A stretch of 64,000 nt of DNA, from NCBI RefSeq assembly GCF_014193655.1, contig NZ_JACHZQ010000002.1, forward strand, positions 677,827 through 741,826, in the 5' to 3' direction. The stretch comes from Rhizobium sp. BK313 (GTDB taxonomy: Bacteria > Pseudomonadota > Alphaproteobacteria > Rhizobiales > Rhizobiaceae). Under the pieces are notes generated by a model that worked only from the letters and a program-made list of their open reading frames with translations, had not been told where the DNA came from and did not search any database. Within the stretch, counting starts at the first letter, position 1. Every line of letters begins with the position of its first letter. This document shows, piece by piece, positions 1 to 8,995 of the stretch. Both the position numbers and the translations under genes were made by a program.

Positions 1-1
1 G

Positions 2-1738
2 TTGCTCTCCACTGCCACGGTCGCCGCCTTGAAGACGGCGCAGATCGCGGCGCTGACATCCAGTCAGATCGGCGCGCTCACGACCGGTCAGATCCAGGTT
101 TTGAGTTCCGCGCAGATTGGCGCTTTGAGCCTGAAGCAGGTTGCGGCTCTAAGCACCGTCGCGGTGGCCGCACTCTTGACCGAACAAATCGCCGCGATGA
201 AGTCTTCCTCGATCGCGGGGCTGACCACCGGTGAGATCGCGGCATTGTCGACGGCGCAGATCGGTTCATTGACGACGACGCAGATCGCCGCTCTCTCTGC
301 CGCAGAGGTTGGTGCGCTGTCGTCGCAGGATATCGCGGCGTTCTCGACCGACCAGATCGGTGCCATCAGCGCGCTCGCTCTATCGAAGCTTTCCACGGCC
401 AATGTTGCGTTGCTCTCCACTGCCACGGTCGCCGCCTTGAAGACGGCGCAGATCGCGGCGCTGACATCCAGTCAGATCGGCGCGCTCACGACCGGTCAGA
501 TCCAGGTTTTGAGTTCGGCGCAGATGGGCGCTTTGAGCCTGAAGCAGGTTGCTGCTCTGAGCACCGTCGCTGTGGCCGCACTCTCGACCGAACAAATCGC
601 CGCGATGAAGCCTGCCTCGATCGCGGCGCTGACCAGCAGTCAGGTCGCGGCCCTATCGACGGCGCAGATCGGCGCATTGTCGACCGCGCAGGTCGCCGCG
701 CTGACCGCCACAGAGATCGGCGCCATGTCGTCGCAGGATATCGCGGCGTTCTCGACCGACCAGATCGAAGCGATCAGCGCGCTTGCCCTGTCGAAGCTTT
801 CCACCGATGATGTTGCATCGCTCTCCACCGATAAAATCGCTGCTTTGAAGACGGCGCAGATTGCGGCGCTGACATCCAGTCAGATCGGTGCGCTCACGAC
901 TGGTCAGATCCATGTTTTGAGTTCCGCACAGATTGGCGCTTTGAGCCTGAAGCAGGTTGCGGCTCTGAGCACCGTCGCCGTGGCCGCACTCTCGACCGAA
1001 CAAATCGCCGCGATGAAGTCTGCCTCGATCGCGGCGCTGACCAGCGGTCAGGTCGCGGCATTGTCGTCGGCGCAGATCGGCGCATTGTCGACCGCGCAGG
1101 TCGCCGCGCTGACCGCCACAGAGATCGGCGCCATGTCGTCGCAGGATATCGCGACGTTCTCGACCGACCAGATCGGTGCCATCAGCGCGCTCGCCCTGTC
1201 GAAGCTTTCCACCGATGATGTTGCATCGCTCTCCACCGATAAAATCGCTGCTTTGAAGACGATGCAGATCGCGGCGTTGACGTCCAGCCAGATCGGTGCG
1301 CTCACGACCGGTCACATCCAGGTTTTGAGTTCCGCGCAGATTGGCGCTTTGAGCCTGAAGCAGGTTGCGGCTCTGAGCACCGTCGCTGTGGCCGCACTTT
1401 CCACCGCGCAAATCGCCGCGATGCAGCCTGCCTCGATCGCGGCGCTGACCAGCAGTCAGGTCACGGCGCTGTCGTCGGCGCAGATCGGTGCATTGTCGAC
1501 CGCGCAGGTCGCCGCTCTGACCGCCACAGAGATCGGCGCCCTGTCGTCGCAGGATATCGCGGCGTTCTCGACCGACCAGATCGAAGCGATTGGCATCCAC
1601 GGCCTGCCGGGGCTGTCAACCTATGATATTTCTGTGCTGTCCAGCGCCCAACTGTACGCTATCACGACAACCCAGGCGCAAGCACTGGATTTGGGACAAG
1701 TCGAGGCGATTATTGCGGCCTATGCTGCCTATAGCTGA
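2..1738 (+). CDS. Octapeptide-repeat protein, 5' end outside window
   Basis: An open frame enters from the left edge, so the true start is not visible, and it ends at TGA 1736-1738. About 578 residues are seen, nearly all tandem octapeptides of the pattern A-L-S/T-T-x-Q-I/V-A/G. The octads are grouped in a 17-octad (136-residue) super-repeat present almost four times. The last roughly 50 residues are degenerate and end in a Tyr/Ala-rich tail (AIIAAYAAYS). It has no cysteine, very few charged residues and no membrane segment. Ser/Thr followed two positions later by Gln/Glu at the start of each unit resembles a helix N-cap, so a solenoid of short helices is possible; a beta solenoid is also possible. 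Similar low-complexity proteins occur in rhizobia without a known function. A surface or secreted role is inference only. It converges on fhuB with an 89-bp gap. Confidence 0.75.
   Translation: MLSTATVAALKTAQIAALTSSQIGALTTGQIQVLSSAQIGALSLKQVAALSTVAVAALLTEQIAAMKSSSIAGLTTGEIAALSTAQIGSLTTTQIAALSAAEVGALSSQDIAAFSTDQIGAISALALSKLSTANVALLSTATVAALKTAQIAALTSSQIGALTTGQIQVLSSAQMGALSLKQVAALSTVAVAALSTEQIAAMKPASIAALTSSQVAALSTAQIGALSTAQVAALTATEIGAMSSQDIAAFSTDQIEAISALALSKLSTDDVASLSTDKIAALKTAQIAALTSSQIGALTTGQIHVLSSAQIGALSLKQVAALSTVAVAALSTEQIAAMKSASIAALTSGQVAALSSAQIGALSTAQVAALTATEIGAMSSQDIATFSTDQIGAISALALSKLSTDDVASLSTDKIAALKTMQIAALTSSQIGALTTGHIQVLSSAQIGALSLKQVAALSTVAVAALSTAQIAAMQPASIAALTSSQVTALSSAQIGALSTAQVAALTATEIGALSSQDIAAFSTDQIEAIGIHGLPGLSTYDISVLSSAQLYAITTTQAQALDLGQVEAIIAAYAAYS
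5..1600 (+). repeat. 408-bp tandem super-repeat, about four copies
   Basis: The marker CTCTCCAC recurs at 5, 413, 821 and 1229, exactly 408 bp apart, and the DNA between stays highly similar. Each unit encodes 17 octapeptides. Copies 3 and 4 are nearly identical, while copy 1 differs mainly in octads 8-12. Near-identity at DNA level implies recent duplication or gene conversion. The repeat also creates long spurious open frames on the other strand and in another frame. Confidence 0.9.
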
Positions 1739-1827
1739 ATATGACGTCTGTGATTGCGGAATTTTTGCGGTCTACTCGAAATGGCCGCAGGGTAAGATCC
1801 CTTCAAGACCGGCGGTTGATTGGTTGG

Positions 1828-3798
1828 TCAGCCCTTTCGTCGCAGCATCATCATCAGGAAAGGCGCGCCGACGATGGCCGAGACGAGGCCGGCGGGTATC
1901 TGGTATGGCCACGCGATGGTGCGGCCGATGAAGTCTGCAAGGACCATCAGTGCCCCGCCGATGGCGGCTGCTCCCGCCATTTGCGGCAGCGCGCGGACGA
2001 GCCCCGCTTCCCTTGCCAGATGAGGCCCCATCAGGCCGATGAATGTCAGCGGGCCGACGCTCAATGTTGCCGCTGCGCTCATCAGGCCAGCAAGGCCGAA
2101 GAGCGCGAAACGGGCCTTGCGTACCGGAATGCCGACAGCTGCCGCCTGCGATGGACCGAGCGGCAAGATGTCCAGCGAGCGCCGGGCAAGGAAAGCAGCG
2201 GCGGTTAAAATTACGGCCGCAACGGTAACGGTTGCCGCGGAACGGGCGTCGACACTGTAGGTCGAACCGCTCATCCAGCGCATCAGGAGGACAGCGCGCG
2301 GATCGCCAGTGGAACTCAGGACGCCGACAATGGCATCGACCATGGCGCTCAACGAGATGCCGGCGAGCAAGACACGCTCTGGCGCCAACCCCGTGCGCAA
2401 GGAACTGAGGAAAATCAAGGCGAGCACAAGAAGTGCGCCTATCGCGGCGAACGTTACCTGCCCGGTAAACCCGGGAACGACGACAAAGACAGCGACCGCT
2501 ACTCCAAAGGTCGCACCCGCGCTGATCCCCAGTAGTTCTGGGCTCGCCATTTCATTGCCGGTGGTCCTTTGCAGTATGACGCCTGCAACGGCCAGCATTG
2601 CGCCCGAGGACAAAGCGGCAAAAACCTTGGGCAGCCGCATCGGAACAATCTTGTCGAAGAGCGCTGCGTCAGGCAAGCTCCAGGTTCCATCGATACCGCG
2701 TCCGACGAACACACCGACGACGACCGCCACCAGCAAGACGACGAGCGCGACGGCAAGCACGCTCATTCCGGCCGGCGCCCATGAGCGCGATCTCTCTTTC
2801 AACTCCAACACCCGGTGTCGGACTTTTAGCCTGGGAAGCAGCAGCAGAAGCAAGGGCGAGCCGAAGATCGCCGTCACCGCACCCGTGGGCAAGAATTCTC
2901 CCAGTTGGCCAGCAACCAGCTGAATGGCGGCGTCAGCAAACAGCAACAGTCCCGCGCCGATCAACGGCGACCAGAACATCAATTGCTGCGGTCGCCGTGC
3001 CCCGGAAAGCCGAGCAATTGTCGGCGCGACCAGGCCGATGAAGCTGATGACCCCGACTGCGCTCGTCACAAGCGCAGCAAGCGCTACCGCACCACCAACG
3101 ACCATGAAGCGCAGCCGGACAAGGCGGACCCCGAGCGCCGATGCTGTGCCTTCACCGAGATCGAGAAGAGAGAGCGGACGCATGACGAGCGCGCAGATGA
3201 TTGCAATGACCGCCGTCTTCCAGAGGAGCGACAGCGGAATGACCCAGCTCTGCTGCGCAAGCGATCCGGCGCCCCAGATGAAGAGGCTGACGAGATAGCG
3301 TTCGTTCAGAAGAGTAAGGATCGCCGACAGGGCGCCGCACCACAGGCTGATGACAAGGCCAGACAACACTAGCGAAAAGGGCGAAAAGCCGCGCCGCGCC
3401 CCGAGGCCCATGACAAGGCAGGCGACGACTGCGCTTCCCGCGAGCGCTACCAGATCCCGGCCCAGTCCCAGCAAGCCCGGGAAGAACAGGGTCGCGACGA
3501 CCAATGCGAGATTGGCGCCAGCGGAAATCCCAAGCGTCGTCGGATCGGCAAGCGGATTGCGCAGAACCTGCTGAAGGAGCGCACCGGCCAGCGAAAGCGC
3601 CGCCCCTGCAAGGAGCGCCGTCGCAAGGCGAGGGAGCGTCGAATAGAAAAGAACCATCCTCGGCACGTCATAGCCCGCCTGGCTTTTGGCCTCGAGCGTG
3701 TGGGCGATGAGCAACCATGACAGGAGGCTGCCGGCGCCGAAGAGCACCAGCGCGACGATTGCCGGTCCGAGGGCGAACCTTCCAAAAATCCTGTTCAT
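1828..3798 (-). CDS. fhuB: Fe(3+)-hydroxamate ABC transporter permease, fused double subunit (FhuB)
   Basis: Inner-membrane permease moving ferric hydroxamate siderophores from FhuD into the cytoplasm, powered by FhuC. The 656 residues match the double length of FhuB (two FecCD halves in one chain) rather than the roughly 330 of single-unit permeases. Each half carries many hydrophobic segments and the FecCD signatures GA.LQ near the start (ALLQQVLRNPLADPTTLGIS; VILQRTTGNEMASPELLGIS) and G.I.F.GL..PH/PT. The start at 3798 is chosen because its ATG overlaps the fhuD TGA as ATGA; a longer frame upstream lies inside fhuD. It is the last gene of fhuC-fhuD-fhuB. Confidence 0.93.
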   Translation of the reverse strand: MNRIFGRFALGPAIVALVLFGAGSLLSWLLIAHTLEAKSQAGYDVPRMVLFYSTLPRLATALLAGAALSLAGALLQQVLRNPLADPTTLGISAGANLALVVATLFFPGLLGLGRDLVALAGSAVVACLVMGLGARRGFSPFSLVLSGLVISLWCGALSAILTLLNERYLVSLFIWGAGSLAQQSWVIPLSLLWKTAVIAIICALVMRPLSLLDLGEGTASALGVRLVRLRFMVVGGAVALAALVTSAVGVISFIGLVAPTIARLSGARRPQQLMFWSPLIGAGLLLFADAAIQLVAGQLGEFLPTGAVTAIFGSPLLLLLLPRLKVRHRVLELKERSRSWAPAGMSVLAVALVVLLVAVVVGVFVGRGIDGTWSLPDAALFDKIVPMRLPKVFAALSSGAMLAVAGVILQRTTGNEMASPELLGISAGATFGVAVAVFVVVPGFTGQVTFAAIGALLVLALIFLSSLRTGLAPERVLLAGISLSAMVDAIVGVLSSTGDPRAVLLMRWMSGSTYSVDARSAATVTVAAVILTAAAFLARRSLDILPLGPSQAAAVGIPVRKARFALFGLAGLMSAAATLSVGPLTFIGLMGPHLAREAGLVRALPQMAGAAAIGGALMVLADFIGRTIAWPYQIPAGLVSAIVGAPFLMMMLRRKG

Positions 3799-4700
3799 GT
3801 CTTGGGATCCAAAAGGTCGGTCAAAAGGCGGCCGAACCGCACCGCTTCGTTGACCATGCCGAACATCAAAGCAGGGGGAAGGATTGAAAGATGTCCCGGC
3901 CTGGCGAACGGGAGGCTTTGCCACAGGGGGCTTTGCGTAATTTTGGGCAGGACGTCCGCGGGTACCGGCTCGAAGGCGACCAGACGTGCATCAGGATCGG
4001 CGATGCGGGAAAGGTCCTCGATGGCGATCGTCTGGAAACCCCAGTAGTTCGATTCCTCGGTCCAGGCGTTTCGTACGCCGATGCGCTCCAGAACGTTATG
4101 ATAGAGGCCCGGGCTCGCATAGATTCTGGCGTGGCGCGCGTCCATGAAATTAACCAGCGCTACGGCAGGAGGGGATTTTGCGGCAAGACGAGCGCGGCAT
4201 TCAGCGAAGAAAGCATCGGCGCGTTGGAGAAAACCTTCCGCCTCCACCTCCCGGTCGACCGCCGCCGCGAGTTTTCGTGTGGCCGCGATGGCCGCAGGCA
4301 ATATCGGCCCGATACCGGGTGCATAAATCTCCAGACGGACGACCTTCGAGACCTGCTTTAGCTTCGGTAGGAGCTCATCGAGATAGGGTGTGGTCAGAAT
4401 GATATCCGGCTTGAGGGCAACAAGGAGTTCGAAATTGACCTCCCACGAGCTGCCGAGGTTGGCGACGGATTGGGGCATTGCCGGCTCGACCACCCATTTA
4501 TCCCAATCGGCCAGATCGGACACTGCCAAGGGGACGATGCCAAGCGATAGAAGCGTCGATGCAAGACCATAGTCGAGGCTGACGATCCGAGGTGCGGATT
4601 GCGCAAAAGCCGGGGCATTGGCCGCTACCGTCGCGGCAGCCATTGTTCGCAAAAGGGCCCGGCGTGATAGCGCGGAAAAAGAAACCGGATTAGCAGGCAT
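3795..4700 (-). CDS. fhuD: Iron-siderophore periplasmic binding protein (FhuD-like), Tat-exported
   Basis: Class III solute-binding protein (301 aa) that captures ferric hydroxamates in the periplasm and delivers them to FhuB. The N-terminus has a twin-arginine signal (SRRALLR, residues 12-18), then an Ala-rich h-region and a likely cleavage at AFA-Q near residue 33. The mature part starts PRIVSLDYGLASTLLSLGI, a usual FhuD/BtuF opening. The start at 4700 puts the Tat motif at the N-terminus and overlaps the fhuC end by 11 bp; a frame starting at 4775 would lie inside fhuC. Translational coupling with fhuC and fhuB is likely. Confidence 0.9.
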   Translation of the reverse strand: MPANPVSFSALSRRALLRTMAAATVAANAPAFAQSAPRIVSLDYGLASTLLSLGIVPLAVSDLADWDKWVVEPAMPQSVANLGSSWEVNFELLVALKPDIILTTPYLDELLPKLKQVSKVVRLEIYAPGIGPILPAAIAATRKLAAAVDREVEAEGFLQRADAFFAECRARLAAKSPPAVALVNFMDARHARIYASPGLYHNVLERIGVRNAWTEESNYWGFQTIAIEDLSRIADPDARLVAFEPVPADVLPKITQSPLWQSLPFARPGHLSILPPALMFGMVNEAVRFGRLLTDLLDPKT

Positions 4701-5502
4701 AGGCAAGCGGAAAGCCGGTCTTCGGGGCGGCGATGACATCCATGTCGATGCCGTAGATCTCCTGCAGACGCTCACGCATCAGAATCTCGTCCGGTCTTCC
4801 ACTGACGACGACACGACCACCTTTTAGCGCGCAGATGCGATCACAGAAGCGCGCAGCCATGTTGATGTCGTGAAGGACGATGACCACGCTCAAGCCTTTT
4901 TCATGGGAGAGCCTGCGCACCAGAGACAGGACCTCGATCTGATGCGCAATGTCGAGAGCGGCGGTCGGCTCATCCAGCAACAGGCATTCGGTATCCTGCG
5001 CGACCAGCATGGCGAGCCACGCGCGCTGCCGCTCGCCGCCGGAAAGCGTCGCCACGATGCGGCCGGCCAGAGGTTCCAGATGCGTCAAGGCAAGCGCTTG
5101 CTCCACCTTTTCTCCATCTGTCCTGGAAAAGCGCCCGAGGGGGCCATGCCAAGGATAGCGCCCGCAGCGTACCAGCTCCCGAACCGTCATGTCGGTGCTG
5201 GCATTCACATCCTGCGGGAGATAGGCGACCGAGCGCGCGAAGGCGCGTTCCGCAAATGAGCGGATATCCTGACCGGCATAGAAGGCCAAACCCGCTGTCG
5301 GCAGGATCTGCCGGCCCAGGATTTTCAGCAGGCTGGATTTTCCCGAACCGTTATGCCCAACCAGTGCGACGAACTCGCCTTTTGGAAACGAAAGATTGAC
5401 ATCGCTAAGGATGTCGTTTCCGTCGATCGAAAGCCGAATGTGATGCGTCGCGAACGCCTCGGTCGAGGCAGTTGCGCCAGCGGTGTCTATGCGATTTTCC
5501 AC
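4690..5502 (-). CDS. fhuC: Iron-siderophore ABC transporter ATPase (FhuC)
   Basis: Cytoplasmic ATPase of the hydroxamate importer, 270 aa, the usual length. Visible motifs are Walker A GHNGSGKSS (49-57), signature LSGGE (153-157), Walker B CLLLDEP (173-179) and switch His 211 in VLHD. It is first in the fhuC-fhuD-fhuB operon. The iron-responsive operator at 5543-5557 lies 40 bp upstream of its ATG, so iron repression by a RirA-type regulator is expected from knowledge of rhizobia. Confidence 0.95.
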   Translation of the reverse strand: MENRIDTAGATASTEAFATHHIRLSIDGNDILSDVNLSFPKGEFVALVGHNGSGKSSLLKILGRQILPTAGLAFYAGQDIRSFAERAFARSVAYLPQDVNASTDMTVRELVRCGRYPWHGPLGRFSRTDGEKVEQALALTHLEPLAGRIVATLSGGERQRAWLAMLVAQDTECLLLDEPTAALDIAHQIEVLSLVRRLSHEKGLSVVIVLHDINMAARFCDRICALKGGRVVVSGRPDEILMRERLQEIYGIDMDVIAAPKTGFPLAYAC

Positions 5503-5542
5503 GTGTCGTCCCTCGCGGTAAGGTGCTTGTCGGTACTAAAGA

Positions 5543-5557
5543 TGACTTAAGTAATCA
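5543..5557. promoter_or_regulatory. Iron-responsive operator (IRO/RirA-type box)
   Basis: The sequence is TGA-CTTAAGTAA-TCA, an exact match to the TGA-N9-TCA consensus described for rhizobial iron-responsive genes controlled by RirA. It is largely palindromic around ACTTAAGT and sits 40 bp before the fhuC start. The match is direct; assignment to RirA is inferred. Confidence 0.75.
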
Positions 5558-5742
5558 AGTATTATTTTCTGCCTCTGAGGTGCTCGCTCAGATCGCCATC
5601 TGTGTCTCGGTGGAATCGAGAGGGCCGTCAGCGACGGCTTTGCCGCCCTACACATTGCGAGCTCGAAAATTCATATTAGTCATCGGCTTAAGCCCGTCGC
5701 GCCGGCTCTTTCGGCAGAGTGTGGGACGTTGGATTTTTTAAG

Positions 5743-5770
5743 TTGACTCTTTTGGTTATGTTTATATTTT
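5743..5770 (+). promoter_or_regulatory. Putative promoter of the siderophore receptor with a degenerate iron box
   Basis: TTGACT (5743-5748), 16 bp, then TATTTT (5765-5770) resembles a sigma-70 promoter. The -35 overlaps TGA-N9-TTA (5744-5758), one base away from the TGA-N9-TCA iron box. It lies about 78 bp before the receptor start. Confidence 0.4.
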
Positions 5771-5847
5771 GCCCGCGACGCAGGCGGATCGCCGGGGACC
5801 GCTGCTCCGCTGCGTGACCAGAAAATGATAGACAGGAGTGGCTTTGC

Positions 5848-8007
5848 ATGGGGATCGTCCGGCAGGCAGGACTTCGCGCGTCCTTAAACTGCGCGGATCG
5901 GCATCGTGCGACGAGGCATCTGATAGCCAGCAGTGCTTTGATGGCTGTTTCCCTGCCTTTGGCGCCTACGGCTTGGGCACAGGATTCCGCGACCGAGCTT
6001 CCGAAGATTGTCGTGGTTGGCAAGTCCGACCGGGCAATCGGTCCCGATGCCACCATTGTCGCCAAGGAGACAATGACCGGTACCAAGACGGACACCCCAA
6101 TCATCGATATTCCGGCAGCTGTTTCGGTCGTGACCGAAAAGGAACTCGAAGAGCGTCATGTCGACAATCTGCAGCAGGCCGTGGCCTACACCGCGGGGGT
6201 CTTCACCGACGAATTCGGCAATGACGACCGTTATGATTATTTCCGTATTCGCGGTTTCGACCAGACGGCGCTAGGCACCTACCGGGACGGGCTCGCGGCA
6301 CGCATTCCTGCTTGGTATACGGCAAGTCGCCTTGAGCCCTACGGCCTGCAGCGCGTGGAAGTACTGAAGGGATCGACGTCGACGCTTTTTGGTCTTAACG
6401 CTCCAGGGGGTCTTATCAATGCGATCACGAAGCGGCCGCCCGAGGAAAAGCAGGGCGAGGTCTACACATCCTTTGGCGATGGGACCAAGGAGGTCGGTGC
6501 CGACTTCGGCGGGCCGCTCGATGTCGACGGCGTCTGGAGCTATCGGCTGACGGCGCTCGCCAAGGACGGAGACCTTGGCTGGGACTATTCTAACGACGAT
6601 CGTCTCTATGTCGCGCCGGCTCTGACCATCAAGCCCGACGAAGGAACATCACTCACCATTCTTACCGACTACTACAAACGGAATGGCACGGGGGCGCGCG
6701 GTTTTCCGATCGGTGCCAACCTGGACATCAATACCTTCCTGGGAGAACCGGATTTCAATCGCTTCAACACCCGTGAAAGCGATATCGGCTATCAGTTCGA
6801 ACATGAAATCAATGACGGCCTGACCTTCCGCTCCAATGCTCGATATACGCATCTCAGCCTGGATTATGCCGAGGTCTACGGCGCCTCGCTCGATCCGACC
6901 GCCGACCGCCAAGCCTTCTCGGTGGATGGCATGTCGAACCGCTATGTGATCGACAACCAGCTTCAATACGATACGGGCTGGAAAGCCTTTGACAGCAAGA
7001 CGCTTGTCGGCGTCGACTATGCCAACGACAACACCCGCGAAAACATCCTTTACGGCACGGCCGGTCCGATCGACATCTACGACCCTGTCTTCTGCGGCCT
7101 GTCCTGCATCAATCTCGACCCATACGTAAACTGGCGCGTCAAGCAGCAGGCCGTCGGGCTCTATGCTCAGGAGCAGTTGACCTTCGACGATCGTTGGATC
7201 GCTACGCTTGGCGGCCGTTGGGACCACGTCCACACGACCGCCGATTATGTCGACCTGGGCACCAGGGATGACAATACCGAATCCGCGTTCAGCAAGCGCG
7301 CCGGACTTACCTATAAGATCAATTCCAATCTTGCCGCCTATGTAAATTATTCGGAAAGCTTCCAGCCTCTCGTGACGCCGAGCGCCAATGGCTATGCATT
7401 GAGCGGCTCCCTGAAGCCCCAGAGGGGCGAGCAGTATGAAGTTGGCCTGAAATATCAGCCTGACAACTTCGATGGACTGTTTACCGCGGCCTTGTTCGAT
7501 CTGACGCAGACAAATGTGCCGACCTACCTGACGCCACACATTCAGCAGCAGATCGGCAAAGTCGGCGTGCGCGGTGTCGAGCTGGAGGGTAAGGCGGCAC
7601 TGAACGATCGTGTCAACCTGACGCTGGCCTATTCCTATTGGGACGCTGAGATCCGCGAAGACGGAACGGGTGGAAATGTCGGCAACAGGCCGCAGCGCGT
7701 CCCGAGACATCTTGCTTCGGCGTGGCTCGACTACACGATCCCCGGGGAAGGGCAGCGTGGCGATCTGACCCTCGGTGGTGGGGTGCGCTATATCGGGCAG
7801 ACCTATGGCGACGATGCCAACACCGTATCCGTCGGAGGATATACCGTGTTCGATGCGGCGGTCAGCTACAACGTGACCAAGAATGTCAAGCTTGCGGTCA
7901 ACGCAACCAATCTCTTCGACCGCAAGTATGTCGCAAGCAGCTACTACGGGACCGAATATTATGGCGATCGACGCAAGGTCGTTGGAACGCTGAAGTATAC
8001 CTGGTGA
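5848..8007 (+). CDS. TonB-dependent siderophore receptor
   Basis: Outer-membrane gated barrel for a ferric siderophore, 719 aa. It has a signal peptide ending near residue 44 (TAWA-Q), a TonB box-like stretch ELPKIVVVGKS (50-60), a plug domain (about 80-200) with the IRGFD motif and the EVLKGSTSTLFG segment, and a long beta barrel ending in aromatic Trp, as normal for barrel insertion. Its position opposite fhuCDB and in front of an FhuF-like gene supports a hydroxamate-type ligand (FhuA/FoxA group), though the ligand cannot be fixed. AGGAG precedes the ATG. Confidence 0.92.
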   Translation: MGIVRQAGLRASLNCADRHRATRHLIASSALMAVSLPLAPTAWAQDSATELPKIVVVGKSDRAIGPDATIVAKETMTGTKTDTPIIDIPAAVSVVTEKELEERHVDNLQQAVAYTAGVFTDEFGNDDRYDYFRIRGFDQTALGTYRDGLAARIPAWYTASRLEPYGLQRVEVLKGSTSTLFGLNAPGGLINAITKRPPEEKQGEVYTSFGDGTKEVGADFGGPLDVDGVWSYRLTALAKDGDLGWDYSNDDRLYVAPALTIKPDEGTSLTILTDYYKRNGTGARGFPIGANLDINTFLGEPDFNRFNTRESDIGYQFEHEINDGLTFRSNARYTHLSLDYAEVYGASLDPTADRQAFSVDGMSNRYVIDNQLQYDTGWKAFDSKTLVGVDYANDNTRENILYGTAGPIDIYDPVFCGLSCINLDPYVNWRVKQQAVGLYAQEQLTFDDRWIATLGGRWDHVHTTADYVDLGTRDDNTESAFSKRAGLTYKINSNLAAYVNYSESFQPLVTPSANGYALSGSLKPQRGEQYEVGLKYQPDNFDGLFTAALFDLTQTNVPTYLTPHIQQQIGKVGVRGVELEGKAALNDRVNLTLAYSYWDAEIREDGTGGNVGNRPQRVPRHLASAWLDYTIPGEGQRGDLTLGGGVRYIGQTYGDDANTVSVGGYTVFDAAVSYNVTKNVKLAVNATNLFDRKYVASSYYGTEYYGDRRKVVGTLKYTW

Positions 8008-8011
8008 GATA

Positions 8012-8818
8012 GTGAGCAAGCAATTGGTTCCGACCCAAACCTTGCCAAAGCAACCGATGCCGTCCGCACCAGAAGATGCGGACGGCGACCGCGATCTCGG
8101 AGCGCTATTGGTTCGCCGTGGCGGAGAGAAGTATGGCTTCTACCGCGGGAAATTTTTGCTGGACGCACCGGCAGGCTGCGATGTCATCGCATGCTCCGCG
8201 CTTAGCGACGCAGATTGCTTCAATAGCATCATCGATCGATACGCGGCCGCGTTTTTGCCGGCCGATCGGCGCGCCATCGTATCCCTCTGGACCCTTTACT
8301 ACTTCAGTATCTTGACCATCAACACCGCGCTCGCATGGCTCGAGCTGCGACGCTATCTACCGGTCTCGCTCGACGAGGTCTCGGTATGTCTCGACCGGGA
8401 AACGGCAACGCCGGTCTCGTTTCTTCTGCCTAATCTCGGAGAGGTGCGGGAATTCGATATCCACACGGCGATGAAGCCTCTCCTGCGGCAGCACATAGAA
8501 CCCTTGACCTGTGCGATTTCCGACCATGCAAATCTGAGCACCAAGCTGCTTTGGGGAAACGCGGCTGGTTATCTCGATTGGATCATCGATGAAGCGGGCC
8601 GTCAAAGCGCTCCGGCATTGGCCGAGGAAGGCGCGCCGCTGTTTTCCGATGCTACGTTTCCCGACGGCGAGAGGAACCCCTTGTGTGGTACCCTTCGCAA
8701 CATGCAGGATGGGAGCGGCCTTCAATTCAAACGTCGCAAGGTTTGTTGTTTGCGCTACTGTCTGGCGGATATCGGCGGGTGCGGTCTTAGCTGCCCGCTG
8801 CGGCAGGGAAGACGATAG
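8012..8818 (+). CDS. fhuF: FhuF-like siderophore-iron reductase
   Basis: Cytoplasmic 2Fe-2S protein expected to reduce and release iron from imported siderophores. The 268-aa product ends with a cysteine cluster: Cys-Cys, ten residues, Cys, three residues, Cys. The FhuF family norm is CC-x10-C-x2-C, so the last gap is one longer, and an extra Cys lies inside the x10 stretch. The start used is GTG 8012, four bases after the receptor stop; an in-frame ATG at 8057 is an alternative. It is probably co-transcribed with the receptor. Confidence 0.85.
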   Translation: MSKQLVPTQTLPKQPMPSAPEDADGDRDLGALLVRRGGEKYGFYRGKFLLDAPAGCDVIACSALSDADCFNSIIDRYAAAFLPADRRAIVSLWTLYYFSILTINTALAWLELRRYLPVSLDEVSVCLDRETATPVSFLLPNLGEVREFDIHTAMKPLLRQHIEPLTCAISDHANLSTKLLWGNAAGYLDWIIDEAGRQSAPALAEEGAPLFSDATFPDGERNPLCGTLRNMQDGSGLQFKRRKVCCLRYCLADIGGCGLSCPLRQGRR

Positions 8819-8995
8819 ACCGGAAGCGAACTTGCCGTTCCTCGCCGATATCTTGTCTTTCAGCTTTGACCCGATCAGAGGGCGCCGGTTCGATTCCAGA
8901 TTTGCATGAGATCCCGTCTAGCGCCGCAACAGGTTTCCGGCTGATGTGATTGCCCACGCCGTTTGGCTCTATTTCCGGCTTCATCCCGGCGTTTT

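Larger units (their letters stand above)
5503..5847. other. Divergent iron-regulated intergenic region
   Basis: This 345-bp gap separates fhuC (leftward) from the TonB-dependent receptor (rightward). It contains the TGA-N9-TCA operator near fhuC and an AT-rich promoter-like stretch near the receptor. The receptor ATG at 5848 is preceded by AGGAG at 5834-5838. No gene is seen inside. Confidence 0.7.

Noticed and set aside
88..1305. Long open frames opposite to and out of frame with the repeat protein
   Set aside because: They follow the same 408-bp period and encode low-complexity Arg- or Ala-rich sequence; they are by-products of the repetitive DNA.
6649..8019. 456-aa open frame opposite the siderophore receptor
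   Set aside because: It lies wholly under a well-supported receptor gene and has no recognisable domain; GC-rich coding DNA often gives such frames.
8880..8905. GGTTCGATTCC, resembling a tRNA T-arm
   Set aside because: The flanking bases do not form a T stem and no acceptor, D or anticodon arm is present, so it is not a tRNA or an attachment-site remnant I can support.
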